The translations under genes were made by a program, and so were the position numbers. From the NCBI GenBank assembly GCA_910586995.1, contig CAJUKZ010000010.1, positions 8,553 through 72,552 on the forward strand: a stretch of DNA of 64,000 nt, given 5' to 3'. The notes under the pieces were generated by a model. The model saw only the letters and a program-made list of their open reading frames with translations, was not told where the DNA came from and ran no database searches. Positions 1-8,531 of the stretch are shown piece by piece; within the stretch, counting starts at the first letter, position 1, and each line of letters starts with the position of its first letter. The DNA comes from an uncultured Muribaculaceae bacterium. GTDB taxonomy: Bacteria > Bacteroidota > Bacteroidia > Bacteroidales > Muribaculaceae.

Positions 1-883
1 GACCGTGGTACTTTGCATACGGACTCGCTTGTATTTTTTCTAGAATCTCATTCTGAAAAATTTTACCATAAAAATCTACCACGATGTCATCTCGACCTAT
101 TGCATTGATTAACTCTAAAAAGTATCGGGGATCAGCAGTTGAAATAGCCATTGAACCAGTAAATACCAAATGTTTCTTTTTGTCTGACTGTTTTTTTTGC
201 TCAATGCTATTCTCTTTAAGAGCCAAAAGAGGAATGTCGACAAATCTTATTTTATACCTGTATGAATCATACTCTGCAGCACTGTAATAATAAGAATGGG
301 AATTGAGCAAATAAATATAATCATAGGCATCGAATAGGAACTTTTCCCATCTTTTAATTGAGCACCGACCGATATTTTCATTTCCGTAGATATGCGGTAT
401 AACACTTCCGGATATTGCATCCAGTGAATAAAGAATATACTTGCCTGTTTTTAATCTCTTTTTTGCCAATGCCCCTGCAACAGCACCTTCCAGCGATTTA
501 TAAACACCTATTATTATAGTATCTTTATCACCTGAGGCCAGTGCTTCTTTAATTGCTTTATAATACCTTCGAATGTGAGTTGTAGATGATAAAGGCCAAA
601 AAAAGCCATTGAGGATACCTCTCAATCGAAAAGCTTTAATCAAATTTTTCTTTTTGCGTTCATTGTTATTTTCGCATGCTCGAAACCATTCCGAATACAT
701 TATATCAGGCTCAACGAACTTTACATCAGCGTCTGTATTCTCAGCAATTTGATGAAAGTTTTTTAGAGCTATGACTTTAGTGGATATTCCTCTGGATTCA
801 AATTCTGATTTTAAGCGCTCCACGCATAAAGCATTAGGCGAAGGTTTGGGGTAATAACTATCAGTAATGAATAAAATATTCAT
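1..883 (-). CDS. Glycosyltransferase (GT4-like), 3' end outside window
   Basis: The minus strand is open from an ATG at 883 to the window edge, about 294 residues. The start MNILFITDSYYPKPSPN is the usual Rossmann opening of GT4 enzymes acting on lipid-linked glycans at the cytoplasmic face of the inner membrane. Near the edge the stretch LVFTGSMAISTADP resembles the start of a second GT4 domain, so roughly the C-terminal quarter is probably missing. The stop of the preceding gene lies one base upstream, so the two are translationally close and in one operon. Donor and acceptor sugars cannot be told from sequence. The family call is by pattern and moderately sure. Confidence 0.75.
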   Translation of the reverse strand, partial: MNILFITDSYYPKPSPNALCVERLKSEFESRGISTKVIALKNFHQIAENTDADVKFVEPDIMYSEWFRACENNNERKKKNLIKAFRLRGILNGFFWPLSSTTHIRRYYKAIKEALASGDKDTIIIGVYKSLEGAVAGALAKKRLKTGKYILYSLDAISGSVIPHIYGNENIGRCSIKRWEKFLFDAYDYIYLLNSHSYYYSAAEYDSYRYKIRFVDIPLLALKENSIEQKKQSDKKKHLVFTGSMAISTADPRYFLELINAIGRDDIVVDFYGKIFQNEILEKIQASPYAKYHG

Positions 884-884
884 A

Positions 885-1862
885 TCATGAAAACTTAGAC
901 AACAATATAAATTTCCAAATAAATCGCGGAGTATATTTAAATACTCGAAGCATTACCTTGTTCCGGCCCATTTGTGGATTTCTAATATATCCGTCGTATG
1001 AAGCTTTGATTTTGGATTCGAGTGTTGATGCATATTTTGCAGCTAATGGCAAGTGCTTGTGTTTTAAAAGACAAGCAAGTATGAAGAACTGTTTTGAGCA
1101 CAAGTACCGCTGAACAAGATCGAAACGCTTGGGATATCTGGCTTGTATGAGTTCGCAAATACTTTCCTGTATGGTGACAAGTGCGATTTTATTAAGGTTA
1201 AAAACAGAGGTCATTGTACTTCCCTCACGATGATAATAATTGTATAGAGGAGTATCTACACAAATAATTTTGTGGGCTACAGAACATGTTTTAAATACAA
1301 AATCATCATCTTCATAAGCCCTGACAGGCAAAAAACGGAATGCCATTGCAATTTCACGTTTGAAAAGCTTACTGCATACACTTGTATTCAGATGTCCTCC
1401 TATGTGTTCAATAAGTTCATCTAATGCCTGATCTGAGCTATATTCTTCACAATACTTGTCTTCGCATTTCAAGAATCGTTCTCCAGATGGTTCTTCTATA
1501 AACCACCCACATTGCACTATATCAGCATCTGATTTTTCCATTATGTAGAGCATTTGCTCATACATATTTGGCTCAATCCAATCATCGCCATCCACAAATC
1601 CAATGTAATCTCCGGAAGCTATGTCGAGTGCCGCATTTCGAGCTGTTGACTGCCCCCCGTTTGGCTTATCTATAATTTTAATATTAGAGAATCTCTCTGC
1701 ATACTCCCTGCATATAGCCAAAGAATTATCAGGAGACGCATCATTCACTAAAATCAGTTCAATATTAGGATATGTCTGATTTATCACGCTATCAATACAC
1801 TTCCTAAGATACGGCTCAACTTTATATATTGCGACTATTACAGAAATGAGTGGCTGTCTCAT
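885..1862 (-). CDS. GT2 family glycosyltransferase
   Basis: This 325-residue protein has a GT-A fold in its first ~220 residues: ISVIVAIYKVEPYLRKCIDS at the start, a nucleotide-binding Asp at 41 (NDASPDNS), QSTARNAAL at 71-79, and the metal-binding DGDDW at 91-95. It should transfer one sugar from a nucleotide sugar to the growing lipid-linked capsule repeat at the inner membrane. The ATG overlaps the end of the upstream DUF1919 gene by 4 bases, which fixes the start. Base composition is AT-rich like the neighbouring glycosyltransferases. The substrate cannot be predicted. Confidence 0.92.
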   Translation of the reverse strand: MRQPLISVIVAIYKVEPYLRKCIDSVINQTYPNIELILVNDASPDNSLAICREYAERFSNIKIIDKPNGGQSTARNAALDIASGDYIGFVDGDDWIEPNMYEQMLYIMEKSDADIVQCGWFIEEPSGERFLKCEDKYCEEYSSDQALDELIEHIGGHLNTSVCSKLFKREIAMAFRFLPVRAYEDDDFVFKTCSVAHKIICVDTPLYNYYHREGSTMTSVFNLNKIALVTIQESICELIQARYPKRFDLVQRYLCSKQFFILACLLKHKHLPLAAKYASTLESKIKASYDGYIRNPQMGRNKVMLRVFKYTPRFIWKFILLSKFS

Positions 1863-2524
1863 AAACTATTGATGATTTTCTTCCAATTCAAGCAGGAGAG
1901 TATAATAGATGGCTTCCACTGAGGAACACCTTTGATTATCGGTACTGAATCAATCAAATGAGCATTGTCCTTTGGCTTAAATTTAGTTGTTAATAATGCC
2001 CCTTTACTATTTGTGTTATGCAATATACGGTTAAATGCAGCGACATGTTCTTCCCTCATTGTTTCAGATTCCGAGAGTAAGAAAAACATCCTTTGATAAT
2101 TAATTCTTGAACTACGTCGTTTCCACTTATCTTCAGCGACTTCTTTTGTTGGATAGTGTCTGAAATAAACCGTAATATCACTAATTTTTGCCGCCGGATA
2201 AGTAAAGTGTTCTCCGGACTCATATCTTTCGGTAGACTCAGGATTGACAAACTCAAGGTCTTGACTGAAGTAATATTTAGGATTGCGTATTAATTTTAGG
2301 TAATCATCAACACTCATTCCAATACCTTCAGTAGGAGTCTTATAGCTTATTCCGTAGTATTGATATATGTATCCTCCAGCACAGTTATTACTGATTATCG
2401 AAAAATCAGTGTACTTCAATCCAATGCGCCGATTCCATTTCAAAAAATTAATTGCCCCACGATAAACGGGCTTTAATATTTTCTTAAAATGACTCATATA
2501 ATTTAAAGAATCTTTTATATCCAT
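1859..2524 (-). CDS. DUF1919 exopolysaccharide-associated protein
   Basis: The protein carries the DUF1919 hallmark ISNNCAGG about 36 residues from the chosen start, followed by YQYYGISYKTPTEG. DUF1919 proteins occur almost only in capsule and exopolysaccharide clusters; their reaction is not established, although a modifying transferase role is often assumed. An ATG at 2524 is chosen over an upstream in-frame TTG at 2536 because nothing favours the rarer codon. The end overlaps the next gene by 4 bases. It has no signal peptide or membrane segment, so it is probably cytoplasmic. Confidence 0.8.
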   Translation of the reverse strand: MDIKDSLNYMSHFKKILKPVYRGAINFLKWNRRIGLKYTDFSIISNNCAGGYIYQYYGISYKTPTEGIGMSVDDYLKLIRNPKYYFSQDLEFVNPESTERYESGEHFTYPAAKISDITVYFRHYPTKEVAEDKWKRRSSRINYQRMFFLLSESETMREEHVAAFNRILHNTNSKGALLTTKFKPKDNAHLIDSVPIIKGVPQWKPSIILSCLNWKKIINSL

Positions 2525-2578
2525 AACAGCGATCAAGAAAACAATATAACCATCTAATTGAGGATATTAATATCATAC

Positions 2579-3349
2579 CTATATATCTTTATCCATATCA
2601 TAAGGCCCTTCAATATCACGATATACCCCTTTTGTTACTATTATTCCTTTAGATGATGGAACTGTAACACAATATGATTCCATGTCAGTATTCCGACATA
2701 TTATGGTACGAGCACCAAATACACAGCGATCCGGAGTCTTTACAGAGTGCATCACTAAACATTCCATTCCCAACCAATTATAATCTCCGATCTCTATAGA
2801 ACCACTGGCTCTTTTGATTCTATTGTCTGCTTGTTGGATTAGAGGATGAAAATTCGTATCCATAAATGTCACACCCCAACCTATTCTATTATTTATTCCA
2901 AATTTTATTGATTTAAAGCATACAATTCTTAACCCAGAAGCATTTGTAAAACCGGAGCCAAAATCAAGTAATCCTTTCGGGCCAACAGATAAGAATGTTG
3001 AATTTCCTATATTGCACTTCCCTCTAAATACTATCTGACCACCTTTATTCTCATAATGAATCCCATTGTTAGGATGAACATTTGAAGAAAACTTCCCTAA
3101 TTGTATTAAACCAAAGCGAACCTTACCATATATTACAATAGAACCTTTTGTCGTAATAAAATGCGGCTTATAAAGAAGAATGGGAAGCTTTATCGCCTGA
3201 TAAAACGGAAGATAATGAAAATTAAAGTATATCGTTTTCGGGAGTGAGCGAAAAAGCCACCTCATTTTCCATATAGTTTTTATTATACGAATAAACCGAA
3301 TAATGTATCTTGTATGGAATTTGCGTGCCAGTTTTGCGCACACTGACAT
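2579..3349 (-). CDS. Left-handed beta-helix (hexapeptide) acyltransferase
   Basis: This is a 256-residue protein whose first ~55 residues are basic and hydrophobic. It then shows irregular hexapeptide repeats (IVIYGKVRFG, GKCNIGNSTFLSVGPKG, FGINNRIGWGV) typical of O-acetyltransferases that decorate surface sugars using acetyl-CoA. The usual His of such enzymes may be the one in MDTNFHPL. The ATG at 3349 is preceded 3 bases upstream by a run of nine C (minus strand). A second ATG at 3374 lies upstream of that run and is one base out of frame, so a change to eight C would extend the protein by eight residues. It is separated from DUF1919 by 54 bases. Confidence 0.8.
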   Translation of the reverse strand: MSVCAKLARKFHTRYIIRFIRIIKTIWKMRWLFRSLPKTIYFNFHYLPFYQAIKLPILLYKPHFITTKGSIVIYGKVRFGLIQLGKFSSNVHPNNGIHYENKGGQIVFRGKCNIGNSTFLSVGPKGLLDFGSGFTNASGLRIVCFKSIKFGINNRIGWGVTFMDTNFHPLIQQADNRIKRASGSIEIGDYNWLGMECLVMHSVKTPDRCVFGARTIICRNTDMESYCVTVPSSKGIIVTKGVYRDIEGPYDMDKDI

Positions 3350-3352
3350 GAT

Positions 3353-3361
3353 GGGGGGGGG
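3353..3361 (-). repeat. C9 homopolymer at a start site (candidate phase-variable tract)
   Basis: There are nine consecutive C on the minus strand (G on plus) between two candidate ATG codons (3374 and 3349) of the acyltransferase gene. The surroundings are strongly AT-rich, so a 9-base G/C run is unexpected by composition. With nine C the upstream ATG runs into a stop after about 30 codons; with eight C it is fused in frame to the gene. Confidence 0.6.
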
Positions 3362-3401
3362 TAGTAACTCTCATTGTTTCAGACACTAAGCATCAACACA
3401 T

Positions 3402-3959
3402 TCACTTAGTAATATATTTCTTTGAACCATTTTGGGATATCATTCGGGCCGGGATACCCCCTACAGTAACATTCGGAGTGGTAATACTTTTTGTTACAAC
3501 AGCGTTAGCACCGATAGCCACACCATCTGCAATTTCAATATCACCTATAATTGCTGCTCCAAAGCCTATAAATACATTGTTACCTATAGTTGGGACTTTA
3601 TCATCTTCAGTTGCACCAATCACAGCACCGCCTATTATGCGGCAATTTGCACCAATTTTGGCGTTTTGATTGATAATTATATTCCCGTAATGTTCAAGGC
3701 ATAATCCAGGACCACAAGTGTTGAATCCAATAGAGAAGCCCAGACGTTGACTAAGATTGACATATCTTAGTTTTAAAAATTTCCCAACCAATCGACTGAT
3801 TATCCCCTTTTTGCAGTTTTCATAGTATTCACACTTACGAAGCAATCGCTCAAATGTCCAGATGATATCATGCTTATATCGTGGTTGATTTGCTGTCTTA
3901 CGGAGAGCAATTTTATCACACTCAAGATAATATAAGTAATCAGTCTTAGATTGTATCAT
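3402..3959 (-). CDS. Serine acetyltransferase-like hexapeptide transferase
   Basis: The protein has a helical N-terminal half of ~75 residues and then a left-handed beta-helix with hexapeptide repeats (GPGLCLEHYGNIIINQNAKIG, NCRIIGGAVIG, IGNNVFIGFGAAIIGDIEIADGVAIGANAVV) and a VGGIPARMI closing strand. The catalytic His-type segment LEHYG matches serine acetyltransferases and WcaB-like capsule enzymes. In this locus an acetylation of a sugar or lipid intermediate is more likely than cysteine synthesis. ATG 3959 is preferred to a GTG one codon upstream. It overlaps the upstream glycosyltransferase by 14 bases. Confidence 0.85.
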   Translation of the reverse strand: MIQSKTDYLYYLECDKIALRKTANQPRYKHDIIWTFERLLRKCEYYENCKKGIISRLVGKFLKLRYVNLSQRLGFSIGFNTCGPGLCLEHYGNIIINQNAKIGANCRIIGGAVIGATEDDKVPTIGNNVFIGFGAAIIGDIEIADGVAIGANAVVTKSITTPNVTVGGIPARMISQNGSKKYITK

Positions 3960-5127
3960 CACTAAACCATTTATTGTTTAGAACTAATGCCTTACTGATT
4001 GGTCCATCTTCATAGTAAATAAGATCTCCAGTACCTAACAACGATTTTGCAAGATGGTAGAATCTATCTGCAGCTTCCTTCGGATTCCACTTTTCAATCA
4101 TTGTATTGCATGCATTTTCAGACAACTTTGACCTGAGGCGTGCATCTTGTACTAGCTTTATCACATTGTTTTCAAACGATTTATAGTTGTTTGTTTCATA
4201 AATCAAGCCATTTACGCCATGCTTTATAAGAAAGGGTGTCGCGCCAATCCCGTGACTTGTAACGACCGCACATCCTGAGGCCATAGCTTCTCCGAGAACA
4301 GCACCCCAGCCTTCATTGAAATCAGATGTGAACATATAGATGTCCGCTTTTTCCATAAACCCGCGAACGTCTGACGGAGGCATCGCTCCATGTAGAATTA
4401 CATTGTTTTGTAGATTGTATTTATTGACTAATTCCTTCAACCTGTTTTCCAATTCTCCAGAACCTATTATATCCAAGGAAAAATTGATTCCTCGGGATTT
4501 TAATTTATTTGCGATATAAATAGGGTATTCTGGATGTTTAAGAGGAATTAATCTACCTGCCCAGAGTAATTTTAATTTGTCCTGGTTACTTGCTATACGG
4601 TCATGGCTACCATTTGGGTTTACTTCTATAAAATGTCCCCATTTGAATCTACGATTGTCAAATGCCAGTATTCTCGACGTGTCGTAAGCCGTATAGGCAC
4701 TGGCTGCAAGCAAATAAAAATTACTTTTTCTGCCCGGAATTATAAACCGTTTGAGTACCGTAAAGAAAGTCTTCGGATTGAGCATATGCCAAATTCCCTT
4801 CCTGAACAATCGCTCTGCATAATAAAAAGTCAGCTTATTTTGCCGAACTCTCTTACTGACGAATTCGTAAGGGGCACTTCCAAGAATAAGCACATCTGCA
4901 TTATCACATAAGTCAAGAGCTCTTTTCTTTGCACTATCATTTATATAAGAGCATATAACATACTGATGAGACCTGATGTCAATTTTCCATCCCATATTTT
5001 CTCGTTCTTCATCCATTTTTTGAGTTTGAATGAATGAAAATGATATATTAGGATTCTTACTCAACTCATCACAAAAGAAGCGTTCATGATGATTGAAGAA
5101 ATTAGATACAAAAACGACAGAAATCAC
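3946..5127 (-). CDS. GT4 family glycosyltransferase
   Basis: This 393-residue GT-B enzyme has a C-terminal GT4 domain with KLLWAGRLIPLKHPEYPI near residue 188, DIIGSGELENRLKELV, and the nucleotide-sugar site SDFNEGWGAVLGEAMASG, which holds the conserved E-x7-E. It should add a sugar to the undecaprenyl-linked capsule repeat. Translation starts at GTG 5127, whose GTGA overlaps the stop of the upstream EpsG-like gene, so the unusual start is supported by coupling. Composition is AT-rich. Confidence 0.9.
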   Translation of the reverse strand: MISVVFVSNFFNHHERFFCDELSKNPNISFSFIQTQKMDEERENMGWKIDIRSHQYVICSYINDSAKKRALDLCDNADVLILGSAPYEFVSKRVRQNKLTFYYAERLFRKGIWHMLNPKTFFTVLKRFIIPGRKSNFYLLAASAYTAYDTSRILAFDNRRFKWGHFIEVNPNGSHDRIASNQDKLKLLWAGRLIPLKHPEYPIYIANKLKSRGINFSLDIIGSGELENRLKELVNKYNLQNNVILHGAMPPSDVRGFMEKADIYMFTSDFNEGWGAVLGEAMASGCAVVTSHGIGATPFLIKHGVNGLIYETNNYKSFENNVIKLVQDARLRSKLSENACNTMIEKWNPKEAADRFYHLAKSLLGTGDLIYYEDGPISKALVLNNKWFSDDTI

Positions 5128-6176
5128 TGCTCGAAGTAAAATTTGAATTGATTAAATTGCTCCTGCCCCATCAAGCGATAAATAAAGAGAGTACTGGATA
5201 AGATTACTGCGACCAATAAGTAAATGTGCCGATCCTGCTTAGAACGTGTACTAATATATTCTTCCAACGCTATATAGGTATAAGGCATAAAATATAACGA
5301 TACTCGTTCCGCGGTTCTACTTATCAGACGCACACACCACAACGCCATAGAGACAAAGTTTACATCTATCATTGCTAAATTTGAGTGTCGTTTGGCAATT
5401 AACGTATCTTTATTTCTTAGACATAACAGCGTTATGATGAGCACAATTGCAAAAAATATCTGCCCATTACCGGTTTGTTCGATACCATAATTGTATTCCA
5501 TTACATCTGCTACTGTAAGCAATAATTTATCTGCAAATAGCAATCCTACAAACATTGAAAAAAACATCAATGATATTGTTTTTAATGACAGTTTCAGATG
5601 CGCTATATAATATACTGGTGCAAAAATTATGGCTGATTTATGAAACATCATTGCTACTACAACAGTGATCAGGAATTTAAATAAGTTGCGCCTTTGTACA
5701 TATCGGTATCCAATCAGTAAAATCGAAACAGCAAGAGTTTGCCTAATTCCAGACATTGCAAACTGGAAGAAACCCAAGGTTACAAAGAAGAATAATGCCA
5801 AACACCAATTAGATGCAGTCCGGGAAATAAAATCATACAATGCGTAACAGACCATAATTCCTAACGCAATCAATAGAGTATGGGGCCATGAGGATATCTT
5901 TGTCAAGAGTAAAATGAAGTTCTTATACCCAATCTCGGTTCTCTCGTATCCAAATGGCGATAAGTCTTCGAAATCGCCAAATCTGGCAAGTGCTTCAAAT
6001 GCCCTTAAATAGTTCCGTGTATCCGCACCTATTGTATTGGCTTTAAATGCGATTAAGATGAATACAGGAATAAGTGCAAATACAAGACACTTCCTTTTGG
6101 TCGCTATATTGGTTGTCGATAACTCTATGCTCATACAGAACAGGATAATCAACAACATTATATAATAAACTATCAT
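5124..6176 (-). CDS. EpsG/Wzy-like polysaccharide polymerase
   Basis: This 350-residue integral membrane protein has about nine to ten hydrophobic segments and the EpsG-family pattern: IGADTRNYLRAFE near residue 50 followed by GYERTEIGYKNFILLL near residue 79. EpsG proteins polymerise repeat units at the periplasmic face in Wzy-dependent pathways. It is the only polymerase candidate seen; no flippase (Wzx) is in the window, so that gene is expected further left. It overlaps both neighbours by 4 bases (ATGA, GTGA). Confidence 0.85.
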   Translation of the reverse strand: MIVYYIMLLIILFCMSIELSTTNIATKRKCLVFALIPVFILIAFKANTIGADTRNYLRAFEALARFGDFEDLSPFGYERTEIGYKNFILLLTKISSWPHTLLIALGIMVCYALYDFISRTASNWCLALFFFVTLGFFQFAMSGIRQTLAVSILLIGYRYVQRRNLFKFLITVVVAMMFHKSAIIFAPVYYIAHLKLSLKTISLMFFSMFVGLLFADKLLLTVADVMEYNYGIEQTGNGQIFFAIVLIITLLCLRNKDTLIAKRHSNLAMIDVNFVSMALWCVRLISRTAERVSLYFMPYTYIALEEYISTRSKQDRHIYLLVAVILSSTLFIYRLMGQEQFNQFKFYFEQ

Positions 6177-7357
6177 TTCAGGACTGATTTATACAAATCA
6201 ATGTAACCTTGAAAACAATTGTCCTCGTTGAAGTTGTCCTTGGCAAACTTAACTAACTGTTCTTTGTTAAAAAGTTTCCGTTTAGAAAAAATTTTAAGAA
6301 TACATTGATTCAGCGATTGAATGTCTCCTTGATTTATCGAATATCCACACTGAGAAGGTACAGATTCAGGACTCCCTCCTGTCTTATACGTAATTACAGG
6401 TGTTCCGCAGGCTATAGCTTCCATATTGACCGTAGGATAATTATCCTCGTAAGTCGTATTTATAAAAGCAATAGCGTTAGAATACCGAATTGCAAGCTCC
6501 TCCGCGGAATTCGTTCTTTGTATCCCTATTATGCCATTGGGAAGATTTTTAATTTGGCTGTTTGATAAACCAACTAAACGAATATCAATATCATCGGTGA
6601 GAAGGTCTCGCAATTTAATAAAATCCTGTAATCCTTTCCTTTTATCCCACGGGAATGCAACTCCTAATATATAAGGCTTTATATTCTGTAATATGCGTTT
6701 GGGATTAAATTGGTTAAGGTTGATACCGTTATGAATAGTAAATTGTTTTGTATTCTTAAAAAAACTCTGACTTATTAGTGATGCTAACCAATTTGAAACC
6801 GGGACTAAAGTCAACCGAGAACCAATGCTATTAAATAATTCTTTTTTTATCGTGTAATTTGCACATGAATTATCAACAAGAGCTGGAGGATATGACTTGA
6901 TTTGCGGACAATTATGACATTCAGTTTTCCACCTATCGCATCCAACTAAATCGAAATACGCACAATGGCCAGTAAATGGCCAACAGTCGTGAAGTGTCCA
7001 TATTACTTTAGAATTGGTCTCTTTAACAAATTCAAATAGGACCTCATAATTTAAGAAATTACCATGTAAATTATGTAGATGAATTATATCCGGACTTATG
7101 GCATCTAATCTCTTTACTAATTCTATAGTTTTTCTCGTGGAATAACGCCCCTGTCTATCAGTTAGTCTTGAAAAAATATTGTGTTTATATGAATCAATTT
7201 TATTGATAACTTTGAAGTGAGTCCGATCTACCACATTACCATATCCAAAAGCCACAAACGATTCATATCCAGCATGTGTTATCCTTTTTTCTATCCCGTG
7301 CACTATACGTCCGGTACTCCCGATATTATACGTGGTGTTGATTTGGACTATCCTCAT
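6173..7357 (-). CDS. GT4 family glycosyltransferase with Cys cluster
   Basis: A 394-residue GT-B enzyme begins MRIVQINTTYNIGSTGRI. It has HLHNLHGNFLNYE and WTLHDCWPFTGHCAYF around residues 95-135, followed by a C-x5-W-x3-C-x2-CP cluster (CDRWKTECHNCP). The C-terminal domain has YILGVAFPWDKRKG and YEDNYPTVNMEAIACGTPV with the E-x7-E-type motif. This subfamily is common in Bacteroidota capsule loci, and the Cys cluster may bind a metal (inference). The ATG at 7357 follows the fnlC stop by 13 bases. It marks the switch from the GC-rich sugar module to the AT-rich transferases. Confidence 0.9.
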   Translation of the reverse strand: MRIVQINTTYNIGSTGRIVHGIEKRITHAGYESFVAFGYGNVVDRTHFKVINKIDSYKHNIFSRLTDRQGRYSTRKTIELVKRLDAISPDIIHLHNLHGNFLNYEVLFEFVKETNSKVIWTLHDCWPFTGHCAYFDLVGCDRWKTECHNCPQIKSYPPALVDNSCANYTIKKELFNSIGSRLTLVPVSNWLASLISQSFFKNTKQFTIHNGINLNQFNPKRILQNIKPYILGVAFPWDKRKGLQDFIKLRDLLTDDIDIRLVGLSNSQIKNLPNGIIGIQRTNSAEELAIRYSNAIAFINTTYEDNYPTVNMEAIACGTPVITYKTGGSPESVPSQCGYSINQGDIQSLNQCILKIFSKRKLFNKEQLVKFAKDNFNEDNCFQGYIDLYKSVLK

Positions 7358-7370
7358 TGTTTCTGAATCT

Positions 7371-8531
7371 TTAGAATTTTCTCCAGACCATTTTGTTGAC
7401 TACGCCGGTGTAGCTCTGGATGAGCTTGACGATCTTGGTGGATACGCATTCGTCTACGTAGTTGGGAACGGGGAGGCCGAGATGGCCGTTGCGGTTCATC
7501 TCCACGGCGACGTCGACGGCCTGCAGCAGTGAGGATTCGTCGATGCCGGCGAGGATGAAGTCGCCTTTGTCAAGGGCCTCCGGGCGCTCGGTGGAGGTAC
7601 GGATGCAGACGGCGGCGATCGGTTTGCCGACGGAGAGGAAGAAGCTGCTCTCCTCGGGGAGTGTGCCGGAATCGCTGACCACGGCGAAGGAGTTCATCTG
7701 AAGGTTGTTGTAGTCATGGAAGCCGAGTGGTTCGTGGGCTATGACCCTTCGGTCGAGCTTGAAGCCGCTCTGCTCGAGGCGCTTGCGGGAACGGGGATGA
7801 CAGCTGTAGAGAATCGGCATGTCGTACTTCTCAGCCATGGCGTTGATGGCGTTGAAAAGCGACAGGAAGTTCTTCTCTGTATCGATATTCTCCTCGCGGT
7901 GGGCTGAAAGCAGTATGTATCTGCCTTTTTCGAGACCGAGGCGGCTCAGTATGTCGGAGGCCTCGATGTCGGGAAGATTGTTATGGAGAACTTCTGCCAT
8001 TGGCGAGCCGCTGACATATGTGCGCTGCGGGGCTACACCCGATGCATTGAGATAGCGGCGGGCATGCTCTGAGTAGCAGATATTGACGTCGGAGATGATG
8101 TCGACGATGCGGCGGTTGGTCTCCTCGGGCAGGCATTCGTCGAAGCACCGGTTGCCGGCCTCCATGTGGAAGATGGGAATATGCAAACGTTTGGCCCCAA
8201 TCACGCTCAGGCAGGAGTTGGTGTCGCCGAGCACAAGGACCGCATCGGGCTTAGTTTCCACCATCAGCTGATACGAAGCGGCGATGATGTTGCCCATGGT
8301 TTCGCCGAGATCTTTGCCGACGGCATCCATATATACTTCGGGGTCGGCGAGTTTGAGATCTTTGAAGAACACGCCGTTAAGGTTGTAGTCGTAGTTCTGG
8401 CCAGTGTGGGCGAGAATCACGTCGAAATATTCGCGGCATCGATTGATGACGGCCGCAAGCCGTATGATTTCGGGACGTGTGCCTACTATGATAAGTAGCT
8501 TGAGTTTCCCGTTGTTTTTAAATTCAGCCAT
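7371..8531 (-). CDS. fnlC: UDP-GlcNAc 2-epimerase-type enzyme FnlC/CapG/WbjD
   Basis: This 386-residue enzyme is of the non-hydrolysing UDP-HexNAc 2-epimerase family. It has GTRPEIIRLAAVI near the start, HTGQNYD, the family's HMEAGNRCFDECLPEETNRR, a conserved SAHREENID, and SDSGTLPEESSFF. Being directly downstream of fnlA and fnlB, it should do the last step of UDP-N-acetyl-L-fucosamine synthesis, 2-epimerisation of the UDP-L-talosamine intermediate, rather than ManNAc formation. It is cytoplasmic. It overlaps fnlB by 8 bases. It is GC-rich compared with the glycosyltransferases downstream. Confidence 0.93.
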   Translation of the reverse strand: MAEFKNNGKLKLLIIVGTRPEIIRLAAVINRCREYFDVILAHTGQNYDYNLNGVFFKDLKLADPEVYMDAVGKDLGETMGNIIAASYQLMVETKPDAVLVLGDTNSCLSVIGAKRLHIPIFHMEAGNRCFDECLPEETNRRIVDIISDVNICYSEHARRYLNASGVAPQRTYVSGSPMAEVLHNNLPDIEASDILSRLGLEKGRYILLSAHREENIDTEKNFLSLFNAINAMAEKYDMPILYSCHPRSRKRLEQSGFKLDRRVIAHEPLGFHDYNNLQMNSFAVVSDSGTLPEESSFFLSVGKPIAAVCIRTSTERPEALDKGDFILAGIDESSLLQAVDVAVEMNRNGHLGLPVPNYVDECVSTKIVKLIQSYTGVVNKMVWRKF

